Assembly (NCBI RefSeq): GCF_000403355.2
Contig: NZ_KE159646.1
Location: 700,424 to 764,423 of the forward strand
Length of the DNA: 64,000 nt
Source of the DNA: Adlercreutzia caecimuris B7
Lineage (GTDB): Bacteria; Actinomycetota; Coriobacteriia; Coriobacteriales; Eggerthellaceae
Direction of reading: 5' to 3'
A program made the translations under genes and the position numbers. Of this stretch, positions 34,480 to 43,776 are shown in pieces (the stretch's first letter is position 1; each line of letters opens with the position of its first letter). Below the pieces are notes generated by a model. It searched no databases and had not been told where the DNA came from. It saw nothing but the letters and a program-made list of their open reading frames with translations.

Positions 34480-36267
34480 CTATTTCTTTGTCTTCACCGC
34501 CTTGGCCTTCGACCAGCTGGAGTAGTAGGTTTTGCCGCCCACCTTCTTGTAAGTGCGCACTTGGACGTAGTAGGTCTTCTTGGCCTTCAGCTTGGAGACC
34601 TTGAGCGAGCACTTCCTGCCGGCGGCTGAGGTTGCCTTGGCGATCTTCACCTTGGTGGTCTTCTTCGTGAACTTCTTGCTGGTGGACCAACGCACCTGGT
34701 AGCCGGTCGTCTGCTTCAAATTCGCCTTGCTCGGCTTCTTCCATTTCACGGTGAAGGCCCTCTTGGCCTTCGTGAGCTTGGAGACGCTTGTCCCCGTCGG
34801 CACGATCCTGAACGTGGCGGTCTTGGCGCCCGCGTACTTCCCCGCGCCCTTAACGGTCACCTTGTAGGAGCCGATCTTCTTACCGGCCTTGCAGCTGTAG
34901 GTGAAGTCCACCTTGTGGCGCAGCGTCTTGCCGCCCACCTTCACCGTGGGCACCGCGCACTTCTGCGTCTTGCCGTTGTAGACTTTGGACTTCACGCTGA
35001 TGGAGGCCTTGGCGATGGAAATCTTAGACGGCTTGGGGGTTGGCGATACCGTGGGCGGTGCCGGCTTCGGCTTCACCAATGCGCTTGCGGCCGCTGATCC
35101 TTCGGCGGCGTAGGTTGCCGCCCTGTTCGCGGGAACTTGAGCGGGGGCAAACACATCGCCGGCCTCATTCACCCACTTACCCGTGGCATTTGGAATGTAC
35201 CTTGCATTTGGCGTGGGCATTTCCGAACCTAAGTTTGTACGAGAGCCCAAGGTGATCAGGGAGAGCTGGGGGCACTGTGCCAAAATCCCACTAAGACCGT
35301 CATGTTGCATTGCCTTTGAGGTGTCCCATCCCGACAGGTTGAGCGTCTCCAAAGCAGAACAACCGTGGAACAGCGAGCTCAGATCTGTCGCACGGGCCAT
35401 AGAAAGCGTCGAGAGATCCAGCACCTTCAGCTTTGAACACTCCATAAACAATGCCGAAGCATTTTCAAGATTTGCCGCACGCCACCCCTTGCCGGTGAAT
35501 ATCGTCAGGGAAGAACACTGGCCGAACATCTCCCACGCTTTGGTTAGCTTTGGCGTATCCCACTTTGAAAGGTTCAATGCTTTCAGGGAGCGACATTCCT
35601 TGAACATCAATAGGCTTTTCTCAAGATTGCTCATATTCCATGAGGAGACATCGAGAGCCGCAAGGGACGTGCAACCGTTGAACATCGATTGGGTTGTCTT
35701 TACGCGCACCGTATTCCAACGCGACACATCAAGGGCCTCAAGCGACGAGCAGTTCCGGAACATCGTTGCCATGCTCTCAACCTTCGACGTGTCCCACCCC
35801 GACACATCGACGCTCTTAAGCGATTTGCATTGGGCGAACATGGAGGTCATATCCGTCACATTGCTCACGTCGAGTTTAGCCAGATTTATTTCAGTGCAGC
35901 TCGTCATATCTTCGAACCAAGAGAAAGTGTCCGATGGCTTGATGGCGTCACGCACTATTACTTTTGTCACCCGAGAATCGACGTCAGACGGCCATCCGCG
36001 TCGTTTTGCGCCGCTCGCTCCCTCAATCGCTGCGGTCACTTTGCCGCCTTGTTTGGCGTCATGCTCTCCATACCTAGTGTCAGTGCCAGGGGTTTCCTCT
36101 GACTGCAAAACGAGGGTATAGCTCTCTCCATTTTTGTAATAAAGGGCATAGATATCGCGCGCATCCCCGCCGTCTGCCCAAGCGGTGTGCGCGGAAAAAC
36201 TGCTCAGAGCCAACAGTACACCACAGCAAATTGCCAGCAGTGCGGATTTAACCATTCGCGTAACCAC
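34480..36267 (-). CDS. BspA-like leucine-rich surface protein with Fn3-type C-terminal cassette
   Basis: The GTG at 36267 has AAGGAGG seven bases upstream. A signal peptide (hydrophobic about 6-26, cleavage near HTAWA-DG) is followed by BspA/DUF285-type repeats from about residue 100 to 340, each with the MF-x2-C-x-SL...LDVS-x-WDTS pattern, e.g. MFAQCKSLKSVDVSGWDTSK. A Pro linker (about 400-415) leads to the shared C-terminal cassette: an MBG/Ig-like domain (VYNGKTQKCAVPTVKVGGKT) and a lysine-rich Fn3-like domain ending WSKAKAVKTKK. There is no sortase motif. BspA proteins mediate adhesion. It is the last gene of the PBP-WG-polymerase-BspA run. Confidence 0.85.
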   Translation of the reverse strand: MVTRMVKSALLAICCGVLLALSSFSAHTAWADGGDARDIYALYYKNGESYTLVLQSEETPGTDTRYGEHDAKQGGKVTAAIEGASGAKRRGWPSDVDSRVTKVIVRDAIKPSDTFSWFEDMTSCTEINLAKLDVSNVTDMTSMFAQCKSLKSVDVSGWDTSKVESMATMFRNCSSLEALDVSRWNTVRVKTTQSMFNGCTSLAALDVSSWNMSNLEKSLLMFKECRSLKALNLSKWDTPKLTKAWEMFGQCSSLTIFTGKGWRAANLENASALFMECSKLKVLDLSTLSMARATDLSSLFHGCSALETLNLSGWDTSKAMQHDGLSGILAQCPQLSLITLGSRTNLGSEMPTPNARYIPNATGKWVNEAGDVFAPAQVPANRAATYAAEGSAAASALVKPKPAPPTVSPTPKPSKISIAKASISVKSKVYNGKTQKCAVPTVKVGGKTLRHKVDFTYSCKAGKKIGSYKVTVKGAGKYAGAKTATFRIVPTGTSVSKLTKAKRAFTVKWKKPSKANLKQTTGYQVRWSTSKKFTKKTTKVKIAKATSAAGRKCSLKVSKLKAKKTYYVQVRTYKKVGGKTYYSSWSKAKAVKTKK

Positions 36268-36317
36268 AGGCGCTCCTCCTTCCAGGATGACGTTCTATTT
36301 GATCCTCATCCAATCCA

Positions 36318-38186
36318 CTATGTCACCCTTCTTCCTCTCATGAGCTCGCGTTTTGCAGCGCGCAGATCATCATGGAAAGGCTCTCGCATTATTTCCATAT
36401 CAAGAACACGTTCAGCCTCTTCCTCCTTATCGAGCATTATCATTGCCGTTGCCGCGAGTAGAGCCTGCTCGGCGTTATCCACTCTGTCGCAATCTGCATA
36501 CCAGGCAACTTGGTCAAAGGCGCCTGCATGCAAAAGCGCTTCCATGGAGAGCGTCTCAAGGTCTTCATCATGTGCTGTCCCAGGTAGTTGAAGGGCCGAT
36601 TCAACCTTCGACACGTCACCTTCTGCGGCCGCCTCTCGCACCGACGCCATCACATACTCGGCTCCTAGGCCGCATGCCGATGTCATCAGAGCAAGAACGG
36701 TAATCCCCATAGGCAGCAATGCCCCTTGACGGCTCCTCGGCCTTGCAGCCGCCTCGCCGCCCCTCGACTCATGCATAGTTCGCATCTCAAGAGCAGTTCT
36801 TCGCGATGATCCAGGGGGCAGCCCAAGACTTAGAAACACTATAAGCAAAGTGAACAGCGCAGAAAAATGCAGGTCGAAATCGAAAGCAGCGTGCAAGACC
36901 ATCACTGCTGCCGCCACCGCTACCCCTCGGGATCGCTGTTGCACCAACTTCAACCAACTCCACAGCACAAAACCGAGAAGGACGATCAACGCAGGCAAGC
37001 CCGCATCCAGGGCAATCTGCAGATAGCTGCAATGAACGGTAGCCGCAGTGTAGGATTCCGATTGAATGAAACGGTAGGCATCTTCCCATCCGTCAGGTCC
37101 GACGCCCCACACAGGGGTGCCAACCAACAATACCGCCGCATCGTTCATTTGGATAAGTCGCTCGGTGAAAGTTCCCAGAGCCTCCTCAAAACGCGGGCTC
37201 ACGACGATAGCCGCAATCAACACCAAGGCGATGATAACAACCCCCACTCCGACAACGCGTAAAGCACGAAAGCGTCGCGTCGGCACTTCAACAGAGGTCA
37301 AAAAAGACTCACATCTCCAGCGAATAGTTAGCGCGAGCAAGGCCCACAGCGGGGCGAAGGGTGGGAATGTCCGACAAAGCAAGAACGCACAGACCCCGAG
37401 CAGGACATCGATCAGCATAATGCGTATGCGAGGCACCCTGCTGCACTTATCGCACCACAGGCAACATGCTGCGCACCCACCTATCCAGCAGCAAATTGCT
37501 CCGACGGACATTGTCAGCAGTAAACCTATGATCAAGAGGCACGCTGTCGGATGCAGTGGCCGCCCAGCCCCCGAGGTGGAAAGCACATAAACGTACCAGC
37601 TTGCAAACCAAATGCCGCTTGCGTTCGCGTACTCAAAGGGAAAGTGAAGCCGCCCAGCGGTTACAGCCCCTTCAACGAGCAGCGCTCCCGAGAAGACGAG
37701 AACGCCAATCGCAGCACTTGCCACTGCCACCCAAGTAAGAAGGCGGAGGACCCAACGACGCGCCGCAGCGCTCATCATGGCCGGAAACAGCGCAAACGCC
37801 GCCAAAGAGAACCAGGAAAACCCATAAGCCAAGGAGGAGATACCGCGCTCGTTCACAAAAAAACTTGTGAACGTCAGGACCCCAATCCCCGCAAGCACGG
37901 CCGCGCTCGCACAAGAGCCGGGGCGACGTTTTACTAGCAACGGCACAAGTGCCGCGCAACCAAGAGCACCAATGATCAGAGTTGTTGACGCGTAATAACC
38001 TCCTTGCATAAACACAAGCGCGCCTAAAAGTATACAGAGCATCACTGCGCTGTACTTATCCCAAGGCTCGAGAGAAAAGACTGCTGTTTTTGGAGCATTT
38101 GAGACAGACGACCGCCGAGACACTTCGGCTGTCCCGGCAATCGCCCGTTGCTTGCTCTTTTTCACTTGTGAGGATCGAGAGCCCAC
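36318..38186 (-). CDS. O-antigen ligase/Wzy-like polytopic membrane protein with TPR-like tail
   Basis: About 11-12 membrane spans between residues 45 and 450 enclose the typical O-antigen-ligase/polymerase loop: GTPVWGVGPDGWEDAYRFIQ, then TVHCSYLQIALDAGLPALIV. Such enzymes join or polymerise lipid-linked sugars outside the membrane; family members also glycosylate proteins. After one more span (about 495-515) a cytosolic or external helical stretch of about 100 residues resembles TPR repeats (EAAAEGDVSKVESALQL...). No glycosyltransferase genes are nearby, so the glycan would be assembled elsewhere. It starts 16 bases after the WG-repeat gene and precedes the BspA-like gene by 50. Confidence 0.75.
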   Translation of the reverse strand: MGSRSSQVKKSKQRAIAGTAEVSRRSSVSNAPKTAVFSLEPWDKYSAVMLCILLGALVFMQGGYYASTTLIIGALGCAALVPLLVKRRPGSCASAAVLAGIGVLTFTSFFVNERGISSLAYGFSWFSLAAFALFPAMMSAAARRWVLRLLTWVAVASAAIGVLVFSGALLVEGAVTAGRLHFPFEYANASGIWFASWYVYVLSTSGAGRPLHPTACLLIIGLLLTMSVGAICCWIGGCAACCLWCDKCSRVPRIRIMLIDVLLGVCAFLLCRTFPPFAPLWALLALTIRWRCESFLTSVEVPTRRFRALRVVGVGVVIIALVLIAAIVVSPRFEEALGTFTERLIQMNDAAVLLVGTPVWGVGPDGWEDAYRFIQSESYTAATVHCSYLQIALDAGLPALIVLLGFVLWSWLKLVQQRSRGVAVAAAVMVLHAAFDFDLHFSALFTLLIVFLSLGLPPGSSRRTALEMRTMHESRGGEAAARPRSRQGALLPMGITVLALMTSACGLGAEYVMASVREAAAEGDVSKVESALQLPGTAHDEDLETLSMEALLHAGAFDQVAWYADCDRVDNAEQALLAATAMIMLDKEEEAERVLDMEIMREPFHDDLRAAKRELMRGRRVT

Positions 38187-38202
38187 GATGTTTCTCGCTG
38201 CG

Positions 38203-40125
38203 CTATTTCTTCGTCTTCACCTTCTGCACTTTTGACCAACTTGAGCAAATTTGCTTGCCGCCTACCTTCTTATAGGTGCATACGCGCACGTAGTAGGTCT
38301 TCTTTGCCTTCAGTTTCGACACTTTTAGGCTGGTCTTTTTCACATTCCTCACTGTCTTGGTCTTTACAGCTTTCTTGAATTTCTTGTCAGTAGAGTACTG
38401 CACCTTAAAGCCGGTTATCTGCCTGGCTGCGCTCTTAGAAGGCTTCTTCCACTTCGCCGTAAACGATTTCTTGCCGGCGGCTGGTTTCTTCGCCGTCACA
38501 CCTTTGGGAACAATCTGGAACTTTCCTTTGACCGTACCCGCATACGCGCCCTTGCCTACAACCGTCACAGTATACGTGCCGATTTTCTTGCCGCCCTTGC
38601 AGTTGAAGGCATAGTCGACTCCCGCTTTGAGCGTCTTGCCCCCCATCTTTACTGTGATAGATTTCGGCTTTTGGGTCTTACCCGAATATACTTTGCTTTT
38701 CACGATTACCTTCGCAGAAGCAAGGGAAGTTTGCCTCGGTTTAGTCGGAGCCGGAGCTGGAGTCGCCGTCGATGTCGCTGGTGTTACTTCCCGGCGATTT
38801 ACCACATCATAGAACCACCAGCCTCCGTTGCGCTTCACGAGAGCATAGTTGGTATCAGCGACTTTTGCGCCACCCAGTGAAATACCATTATGATCGTAGT
38901 AGCTATCGTATCGGAAGGGAACGACAACATTGCCCTTGGAATCAATGGCGCCGTATTTGCCTTTTCCATCAGCTGCAAACCAAACATCGAGGTTGCGATG
39001 ACGCACGCTATTTCCATAAGCTGAAAGACCTCGATGCGGTGGTATGGCCAGCGTGTATCCATTACGAGTAATTCTCTTTCCAGCAGGATCGGTAACAGAT
39101 CCGTATGTCAAACCTGACGCTTCGTCATAATTGAATTCAACGACGACTTCGATTCCGTTGAAAAAAATTTCTTTGCCTGAAGATTCGGCGCCTTCTACAT
39201 TGCCACTTCCATAACCTTCGAGAGATTTTTGGGCTGACAGCCCTTTCTTGGTTGTGTAATGCACCATGCCATCTTCATAATCAATATACACATATTGGCT
39301 AGGATCAACATCCGAAGCGATTTGCCTTGGCGAAATACTTGCCGTCACGCACCACAGGGAACCATCGCCCTTTGCAAAAACCGATACTGCCCTTTCGTGA
39401 TTGCAAGCAGCCCTTTCTACGCCTTCTAATTTCTTTACCGAACCAGAACTTAAATCGAAGTAATAGCAGATGACATCTTCGTCGCTCGATACCTGTACTC
39501 CCACTTCCAGGAGTCCAGGCATAACGCTCACGCTCCGGGCTTGGCCACGTGCTACAGTAATAGTCTGGTGTTTTTTCGCGGTTTTTCCGTCGTATACATC
39601 AATCTGCGTTGCGCCATTCACCATTCTCGTCGCGTAATATCGATGCGTGCTTTCATCGAGAGCGATGTCTTTATATCGACACGGCACGATTGTGTTGCCG
39701 TCCATCGAGAGCGCCCCGGCCAACCCTGAATCCTTATCGCTAATATAAATCCCATAAGAGCCGTTACCAAACATGTAGCCATACTGAAGTTGCGTATCCT
39801 TCGTATGCACTCCATCATCGCCCTCTGTGTAGGCAGATTGGAACGTTTTCTTGCCATCAGCACGAACAATATCGCGACTTACCAGCACATACTCCTTCAC
39901 CTTGCCTTGATATTGGGCACTGTAGACGGTCTCCTTCGACATAAGGGCATACTTGCCCCCAAAGACACCATACACCTCGTCGTACACCAAAGGGCCGCCT
40001 GCTGGCTCAGCGACGGCACCAAATGCCTCGGCCCCAGCCACGCCAAAGAGGGAGCAAGCCAACACGCCGGCCAAAAGCGCGCTTATGCCACGCTTCCACC
40101 TTCTCCTCTTTTCTTGCTTGTCCAT
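38203..40125 (-). CDS. Secreted WG-repeat protein with Fn3-type C-terminal cassette
   Basis: The start MDKQEKRRRWKRGISALLAG at 40125 has AAAGGAGAG upstream; earlier in-frame codons overlap the PBP gene and look non-coding. A signal peptide ends near AEAFGA. The middle holds WG-type repeats, recognisable in GKYALMSKETVY, GLAGALSMDGNTIVPCRYKD and GKYGAIDSKGNVVVPFRYDS. The last 170 residues are the same MBG-like plus Fn3-like cassette as in the proteins at 34.5 and 44.8 kb, but its DNA is A/T-richer and more diverged. No wall-sorting motif. Function unknown; presumably surface-associated. Confidence 0.8.
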   Translation of the reverse strand: MDKQEKRRRWKRGISALLAGVLACSLFGVAGAEAFGAVAEPAGGPLVYDEVYGVFGGKYALMSKETVYSAQYQGKVKEYVLVSRDIVRADGKKTFQSAYTEGDDGVHTKDTQLQYGYMFGNGSYGIYISDKDSGLAGALSMDGNTIVPCRYKDIALDESTHRYYATRMVNGATQIDVYDGKTAKKHQTITVARGQARSVSVMPGLLEVGVQVSSDEDVICYYFDLSSGSVKKLEGVERAACNHERAVSVFAKGDGSLWCVTASISPRQIASDVDPSQYVYIDYEDGMVHYTTKKGLSAQKSLEGYGSGNVEGAESSGKEIFFNGIEVVVEFNYDEASGLTYGSVTDPAGKRITRNGYTLAIPPHRGLSAYGNSVRHRNLDVWFAADGKGKYGAIDSKGNVVVPFRYDSYYDHNGISLGGAKVADTNYALVKRNGGWWFYDVVNRREVTPATSTATPAPAPTKPRQTSLASAKVIVKSKVYSGKTQKPKSITVKMGGKTLKAGVDYAFNCKGGKKIGTYTVTVVGKGAYAGTVKGKFQIVPKGVTAKKPAAGKKSFTAKWKKPSKSAARQITGFKVQYSTDKKFKKAVKTKTVRNVKKTSLKVSKLKAKKTYYVRVCTYKKVGGKQICSSWSKVQKVKTKK

Positions 40126-40163
40126 GTATTCTCTCCTTTCTGGCCCTTGGCCGTTCTTTACCG

Positions 40164-41477
40164 TCATCCCAATCGCTCTTCCTTGAGCGTTGCTCTCACG
40201 AACGCACTGGCGCGTTCTGAAGCCACATCCGAAGCGCTTCCGTAAATAAACACTGCGAATGCAAGCGACTTCCCATCTGCTTCCGCCCAGCCAGCGAACC
40301 ATCCATTTTCCGTCGCATTCGTAACTGCCGCAGTGCCTGTCTTTCCGTAGACTTTTACGCCAATAACCTGGGTATTTTGTCCTGTGCCAGACAGCACGAC
40401 CTCGGCCATTGCTTCGCGAAGGGAGTCGATGGTTGTCTGACTTAAAAATCTCTCATTTATGATGAGTGGCTTCGTTTGAATCGCGTCTCGTTCACAGCCC
40501 TCAATTTTCTCGACAATATAAGGCGCGTACAGCGTTCCACCATTCGCAATGCATGCTGGCACCAGCGCTTCCTGGACAACGGTGGCCATGGGGCCCGTCC
40601 ATGAACCGTCCTCTTTAACAAACGACTGGCCCACGCCAAACCATGCTTTTTCAAATTCCGAGCGGGCGTTGTCGGCACCCACTGTCGAGACTTCGCATGT
40701 GAAATCTTGAGGAAGACTTTTATCGAACCCAAAATTCCGCGCCATATCGGCCACGCGATCGGGGCCGAGCTCAAGAGAAAGCTCGGCAAATGCAGTGTTG
40801 ATTGACTGGGCATAGGCATCCAGAAGTGATATCGAGCCATACGATTGACCGCCCGCATTTGAGATACGGCCTCCGTCAAGAAGCAGGGCACCCGGACCGT
40901 TGACCGTATCTTCAAGCGATGCGCCGTCTTCAAGAGCGGCAGCGAGTGTAATTGTCTTAAACGTTGATCCCGGTATATGGAGTGTCGCCGCCGCATTGCC
41001 CAGCTCGTCATCCCCATTACCCCGCTCTCTTTGAGAATATGTAGGATTGGCGGGATCGAAGCTTGGGTTTACCGCTAGGGCACGAATTGCGCCCGTCTGG
41101 GGGTCTATTGCCACAAGAGCTCCGTTGATTCCCGATAATGTTTCTTCTGCAGCCCGCTGCATCGCAGAATCAATTGTTAGACAGATGGAATCGCCTTCCG
41201 CAAGCTGTCTATCGAAACGCTGCTCTATCCCGATGTCTTTCTCGGTGTCGTACACACTGCCGATAACCCAGGCAGCCAATGGTCCTTCAGGATAGAGACG
41301 CGGTTGAGACGTGAAGCCGCCATCACTCATTGCTAAGACAACACCATCTGCTGTCGTTATGGGCCCGCGCTCTTTTGTTGTTGCGGAACAACCTGAAACC
41401 AGAATTACAACAACCGCGGTAGCAATAAAGGCTATACAGGCAGCTGACCACTTTCGCTGATTAATCATACATTTCAT
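40164..41477 (-). CDS. Penicillin-binding protein transpeptidase, lipoprotein-type
   Basis: This is a class B-like DD-transpeptidase that cross-links peptidoglycan outside the membrane. An N-terminal hydrophobic segment ends in a lipobox (VILVSGC, C30). A short dimerisation/linker part (RGPITTADGVVLA, RLYPEGPLAAWVIGSV) precedes the catalytic domain with S171-TFK174, S225-I-N227 and K379-T-G381. At 437 residues it is shorter than FtsI or PBP2 and resembles actinobacterial PbpA. It begins the probable operon of surface genes, 38 bases before the WG-repeat gene, which links wall remodelling with surface display. Confidence 0.88.
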   Translation of the reverse strand: MKCMINQRKWSAACIAFIATAVVVILVSGCSATTKERGPITTADGVVLAMSDGGFTSQPRLYPEGPLAAWVIGSVYDTEKDIGIEQRFDRQLAEGDSICLTIDSAMQRAAEETLSGINGALVAIDPQTGAIRALAVNPSFDPANPTYSQRERGNGDDELGNAAATLHIPGSTFKTITLAAALEDGASLEDTVNGPGALLLDGGRISNAGGQSYGSISLLDAYAQSINTAFAELSLELGPDRVADMARNFGFDKSLPQDFTCEVSTVGADNARSEFEKAWFGVGQSFVKEDGSWTGPMATVVQEALVPACIANGGTLYAPYIVEKIEGCERDAIQTKPLIINERFLSQTTIDSLREAMAEVVLSGTGQNTQVIGVKVYGKTGTAAVTNATENGWFAGWAEADGKSLAFAVFIYGSASDVASERASAFVRATLKEERLG

Positions 41478-41933
41478 AAAAGAATTTCTTACATCGTGAG
41501 AGATCGAAACTATCGCTGTTTTAACTCCAATATCGATAGTTGTCTCATTTCGACGCGCATGACAGTCAGCCAGGAAAACGCGTCGAACCAGACATGAGTC
41601 TTCTTGGAGTTTGAAGCTCCGAACGGCACCTCCATAGCGTTCCTCCGATCTCCAAAACGAACCATCCTACATAGGAATCGTCAACAAGCTTGCATGTTCT
41701 CTCCCGAGAGATTGTCTCTTGCGAGAGATGCTACGAATGCGATGATGGCACCGCAACACATTTGTTAAAAGTGGGACAGTTCATGTAACAATCGATTGGG
41801 TGCTCCAAAGTGAACGGTCGTTGAAGACTGGTCGTTGGACAGGTGGTTATCGATGTAGCGGCCTCGATATCATTTCTCATATTGGAACTGTTCGATTCGT
41901 AAAGCAGCCCTTGCGTCAATATTTGACAGATGA
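41478..41933. other. Non-coding, A/T-richer region upstream of the PBP gene
   Basis: No credible gene on either strand. The stretch should contain the promoter of the PBP operon, but no confident -35/-10 pair could be named. Notable are tandem short palindromes at 41698-41731 (separate entry) and the pair ACTATCG/CGATAGT at about 41509-41540. No continuation of the truncated kinase domain is found in any frame. Confidence 0.6.
41698..41731. promoter_or_regulatory. Two tandem 17-bp palindromic repeats
   Basis: TCTCTCCCGAGAGATTG (41698-41714) and TCTCTTGCGAGAGATGC (41715-41731) are direct repeats, each itself a TCTC/GAGA dyad. A similar half, GAGAGATCG, recurs near 41492-41500 close to the PBP start. 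The arrangement looks like an operator for a dimeric regulator. Confidence 0.5.
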
Positions 41934-42860
41934 TCAGGAAAAAGAATCTTCACGCATAATGGACGCTTCGGCCAAGTAGGCCCGCGCTGCCTCATATTGC
42001 CCCTGAACGGCCAGCAATTGGGCTACCTGAACGTGGTTGCGCAGATCATGGCGCAGGCGACTTGTCTCCATCAGTTCGGCCTCCATGACCTTCACCTGCT
42101 TCAGGCAAGCCGCCACCGACTTCTCCAATGCGGCCGCCTCGAAATCCGCCTGTTCCTTTTTCGCCGATTGCGCCATAGATGCTGCCAAAAGTCCGTCGGC
42201 TGCAAAGCACAGGACGAACAACGCCAGAATGGCCAACGTGTAGGCCAGGTCACCATGACAGTGGTCGGCAACGATATTCTCAATCATTATGAGCAGAAAC
42301 AGCTGTGTCAAAGGGAAAAGCGAGTACCACACAAGCCACGAAGGAGTCGCCTCGCCTGCACCGCCGTCCCCCTTCCGCAAGGGGAACCAGCGCTGATACA
42401 CCTTCATCATTCCCGCAAGCATCAGCGGCAGGCACACCAAATGCCCCACGGTACCCGTCAGCAGAAAAGGCAGCGGGTACTCCCAAGCCAGGCTGTTGTC
42501 CATAGTGCCCAAACCCGTCATGAGCACCCACAGGCCAGCCCCTATCATTTCGGCGCACGACTGCAGGAGAAGGCAAACGGTCATGACGATAAGTCGCCGC
42601 GGAAACGATCCGCCCAAGAGCATCATGGGAACGACAACGGTCGTAAGAAACATGAGGGCTATTCTCAAAAGGGGCGTGTACAGAGGCCGGAACAGAGAAA
42701 GACCTGCCATCATCCCTATGCAGACCGCCCAGTAGGTACGGGGCGATTTAGGCGGCAGCATCCAGGCCATAAAGAGGTACGGCACGAGCGAGACCAAACC
42801 CGCGAATCCGTTGACGAACAGGTTCTCGGGAGCAAATATTGTTGCCAACACCAGGTTCAC
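41934..42860 (-). CDS. AgrC-like membrane protein with H-box but no ATPase domain
   Basis: Starting from GTG 42860 (GGAGGA upstream, 4-base overlap with the preceding kinase), the 308-residue protein has about six or seven membrane spans to residue 225, a coiled-coil stretch, and then the HPK10-type H-box RLRHDLRNHVQ with H271, D272 and N275. It ends one helix later at residue 308, exactly where the GHKL ATPase domain should begin. The following DNA encodes none in any frame. It may be phosphorylated in trans by the neighbouring kinase, compete with it, or be a truncated relic. The intact frame and ribosome site argue against decay. Confidence 0.7.
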   Translation of the reverse strand: MNLVLATIFAPENLFVNGFAGLVSLVPYLFMAWMLPPKSPRTYWAVCIGMMAGLSLFRPLYTPLLRIALMFLTTVVVPMMLLGGSFPRRLIVMTVCLLLQSCAEMIGAGLWVLMTGLGTMDNSLAWEYPLPFLLTGTVGHLVCLPLMLAGMMKVYQRWFPLRKGDGGAGEATPSWLVWYSLFPLTQLFLLIMIENIVADHCHGDLAYTLAILALFVLCFAADGLLAASMAQSAKKEQADFEAAALEKSVAACLKQVKVMEAELMETSRLRHDLRNHVQVAQLLAVQGQYEAARAYLAEASIMREDSFS

Positions 42861-43762
42861 GACAGATCCTCCCCCATCCCGCCGCATCCCTCGCGCTCCG
42901 GTACATGGAGCATCACGGTGGTCCTTGCCATACCGTCCTCCACGTGGGCCGTCAGGGCGCCGCCATAGCGCTTGGCGATACCCTCCACAATGGCGAGACC
43001 CCACCCGTGGCTTTCCGGGCCGCTCGGACGGGCGCCCCTCTTGCGCCGACCGTCCAACATCATGCGAAACTTCGGTTCATCGGTCGAGGCAATGCTGTTG
43101 CGGGCCTCCACCACCAGGTACTCCCCCCGCTGAAAGGCCCGCAGGGACACGTGCGGCTCCCTCACTCCCGCCGCCTTTGCCCGCCGAGCACCCGCCACAG
43201 CGTTGTCTGCCAGGTTCACGATCACCGTGCAAAGCTCGCTGGCCCGCACCGCCAAGCAGGCCGGCAGGTGAAGAGAGCAGTCCATATCCACCCCCGCCGC
43301 CCGACCGTCTCTCAGCTTCATGGCCGCTGCAGCATTGACCGAGGGGTGATCGCACAAGCGGCCGCCGATGGAATCGAGCAACGCTATCGCCTCGTTCGCA
43401 TGCTCCCACGAATCATCAGACCCATTCGCCAGAAGTTCCTGGGCCCGACCGAGCTCTTCAGCCGCCGCACGACGGACATGCAGCACGTCTTCCCGATGGC
43501 GCTCCATGCTCTCGCGGTAGGACTGCAGCGCCTTTTCCTGATCTTCCAGAGCCTGCACGCCCATGCGGGCCGCCTGAGCATGCTGCGCCCGCTTCATTTC
43601 GCGCAACACGAGGAAATCCACAGGAACGCAGGCGAGGATGATCGCCCCTGCCACCACGAAATAACCCCAGGAGAAATCCAGCCGCCAAAGCCAGTTGAGG
43701 GCTACGATTCCGCAGCACAACTGGCTGAAGGGAAGCAGTATAGAGGAAATTCGCCGAAGCAC
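42857..43762 (-). CDS. GHKL sensor histidine kinase with degenerate H-box
   Basis: I chose GTG 43762 (AAGGGGG just upstream, 14 bases after the response-regulator stop); a longer frame from 43825 would overlap that gene. The protein has two membrane spans (about 7-27 and 33-55), a coiled coil (60-95), a histidine H95 in LHVRRAAAEEL that lacks the D and N of the HPK10 box, and a complete ATPase domain: N-box NLADNA (183-188) and G-box HGWGLAIVEG (252-261). With 301 residues it is short. It should serve the LytTR regulator upstream; partner of the next gene. Confidence 0.78.
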   Translation of the reverse strand: MLRRISSILLPFSQLCCGIVALNWLWRLDFSWGYFVVAGAIILACVPVDFLVLREMKRAQHAQAARMGVQALEDQEKALQSYRESMERHREDVLHVRRAAAEELGRAQELLANGSDDSWEHANEAIALLDSIGGRLCDHPSVNAAAAMKLRDGRAAGVDMDCSLHLPACLAVRASELCTVIVNLADNAVAGARRAKAAGVREPHVSLRAFQRGEYLVVEARNSIASTDEPKFRMMLDGRRKRGARPSGPESHGWGLAIVEGIAKRYGGALTAHVEDGMARTTVMLHVPEREGCGGMGEDLS

Positions 43763-43776
43763 GCCGCCCCCTTCTG

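Noticed and set aside
36318-38186. Interpretation of the polytopic protein as a transporter
   Set aside because: The large loop with GVGPDGW and the SYLQIALDAGLPAL segment fits O-antigen ligase/polymerase proteins better than any transporter family.
41731-41919. A 62-codon frame after the truncated kinase, considered as the missing ATPase domain or a signal peptide gene
   Set aside because: It has no N-, G- or F-box motif, no ribosome site and no signal-peptide features.
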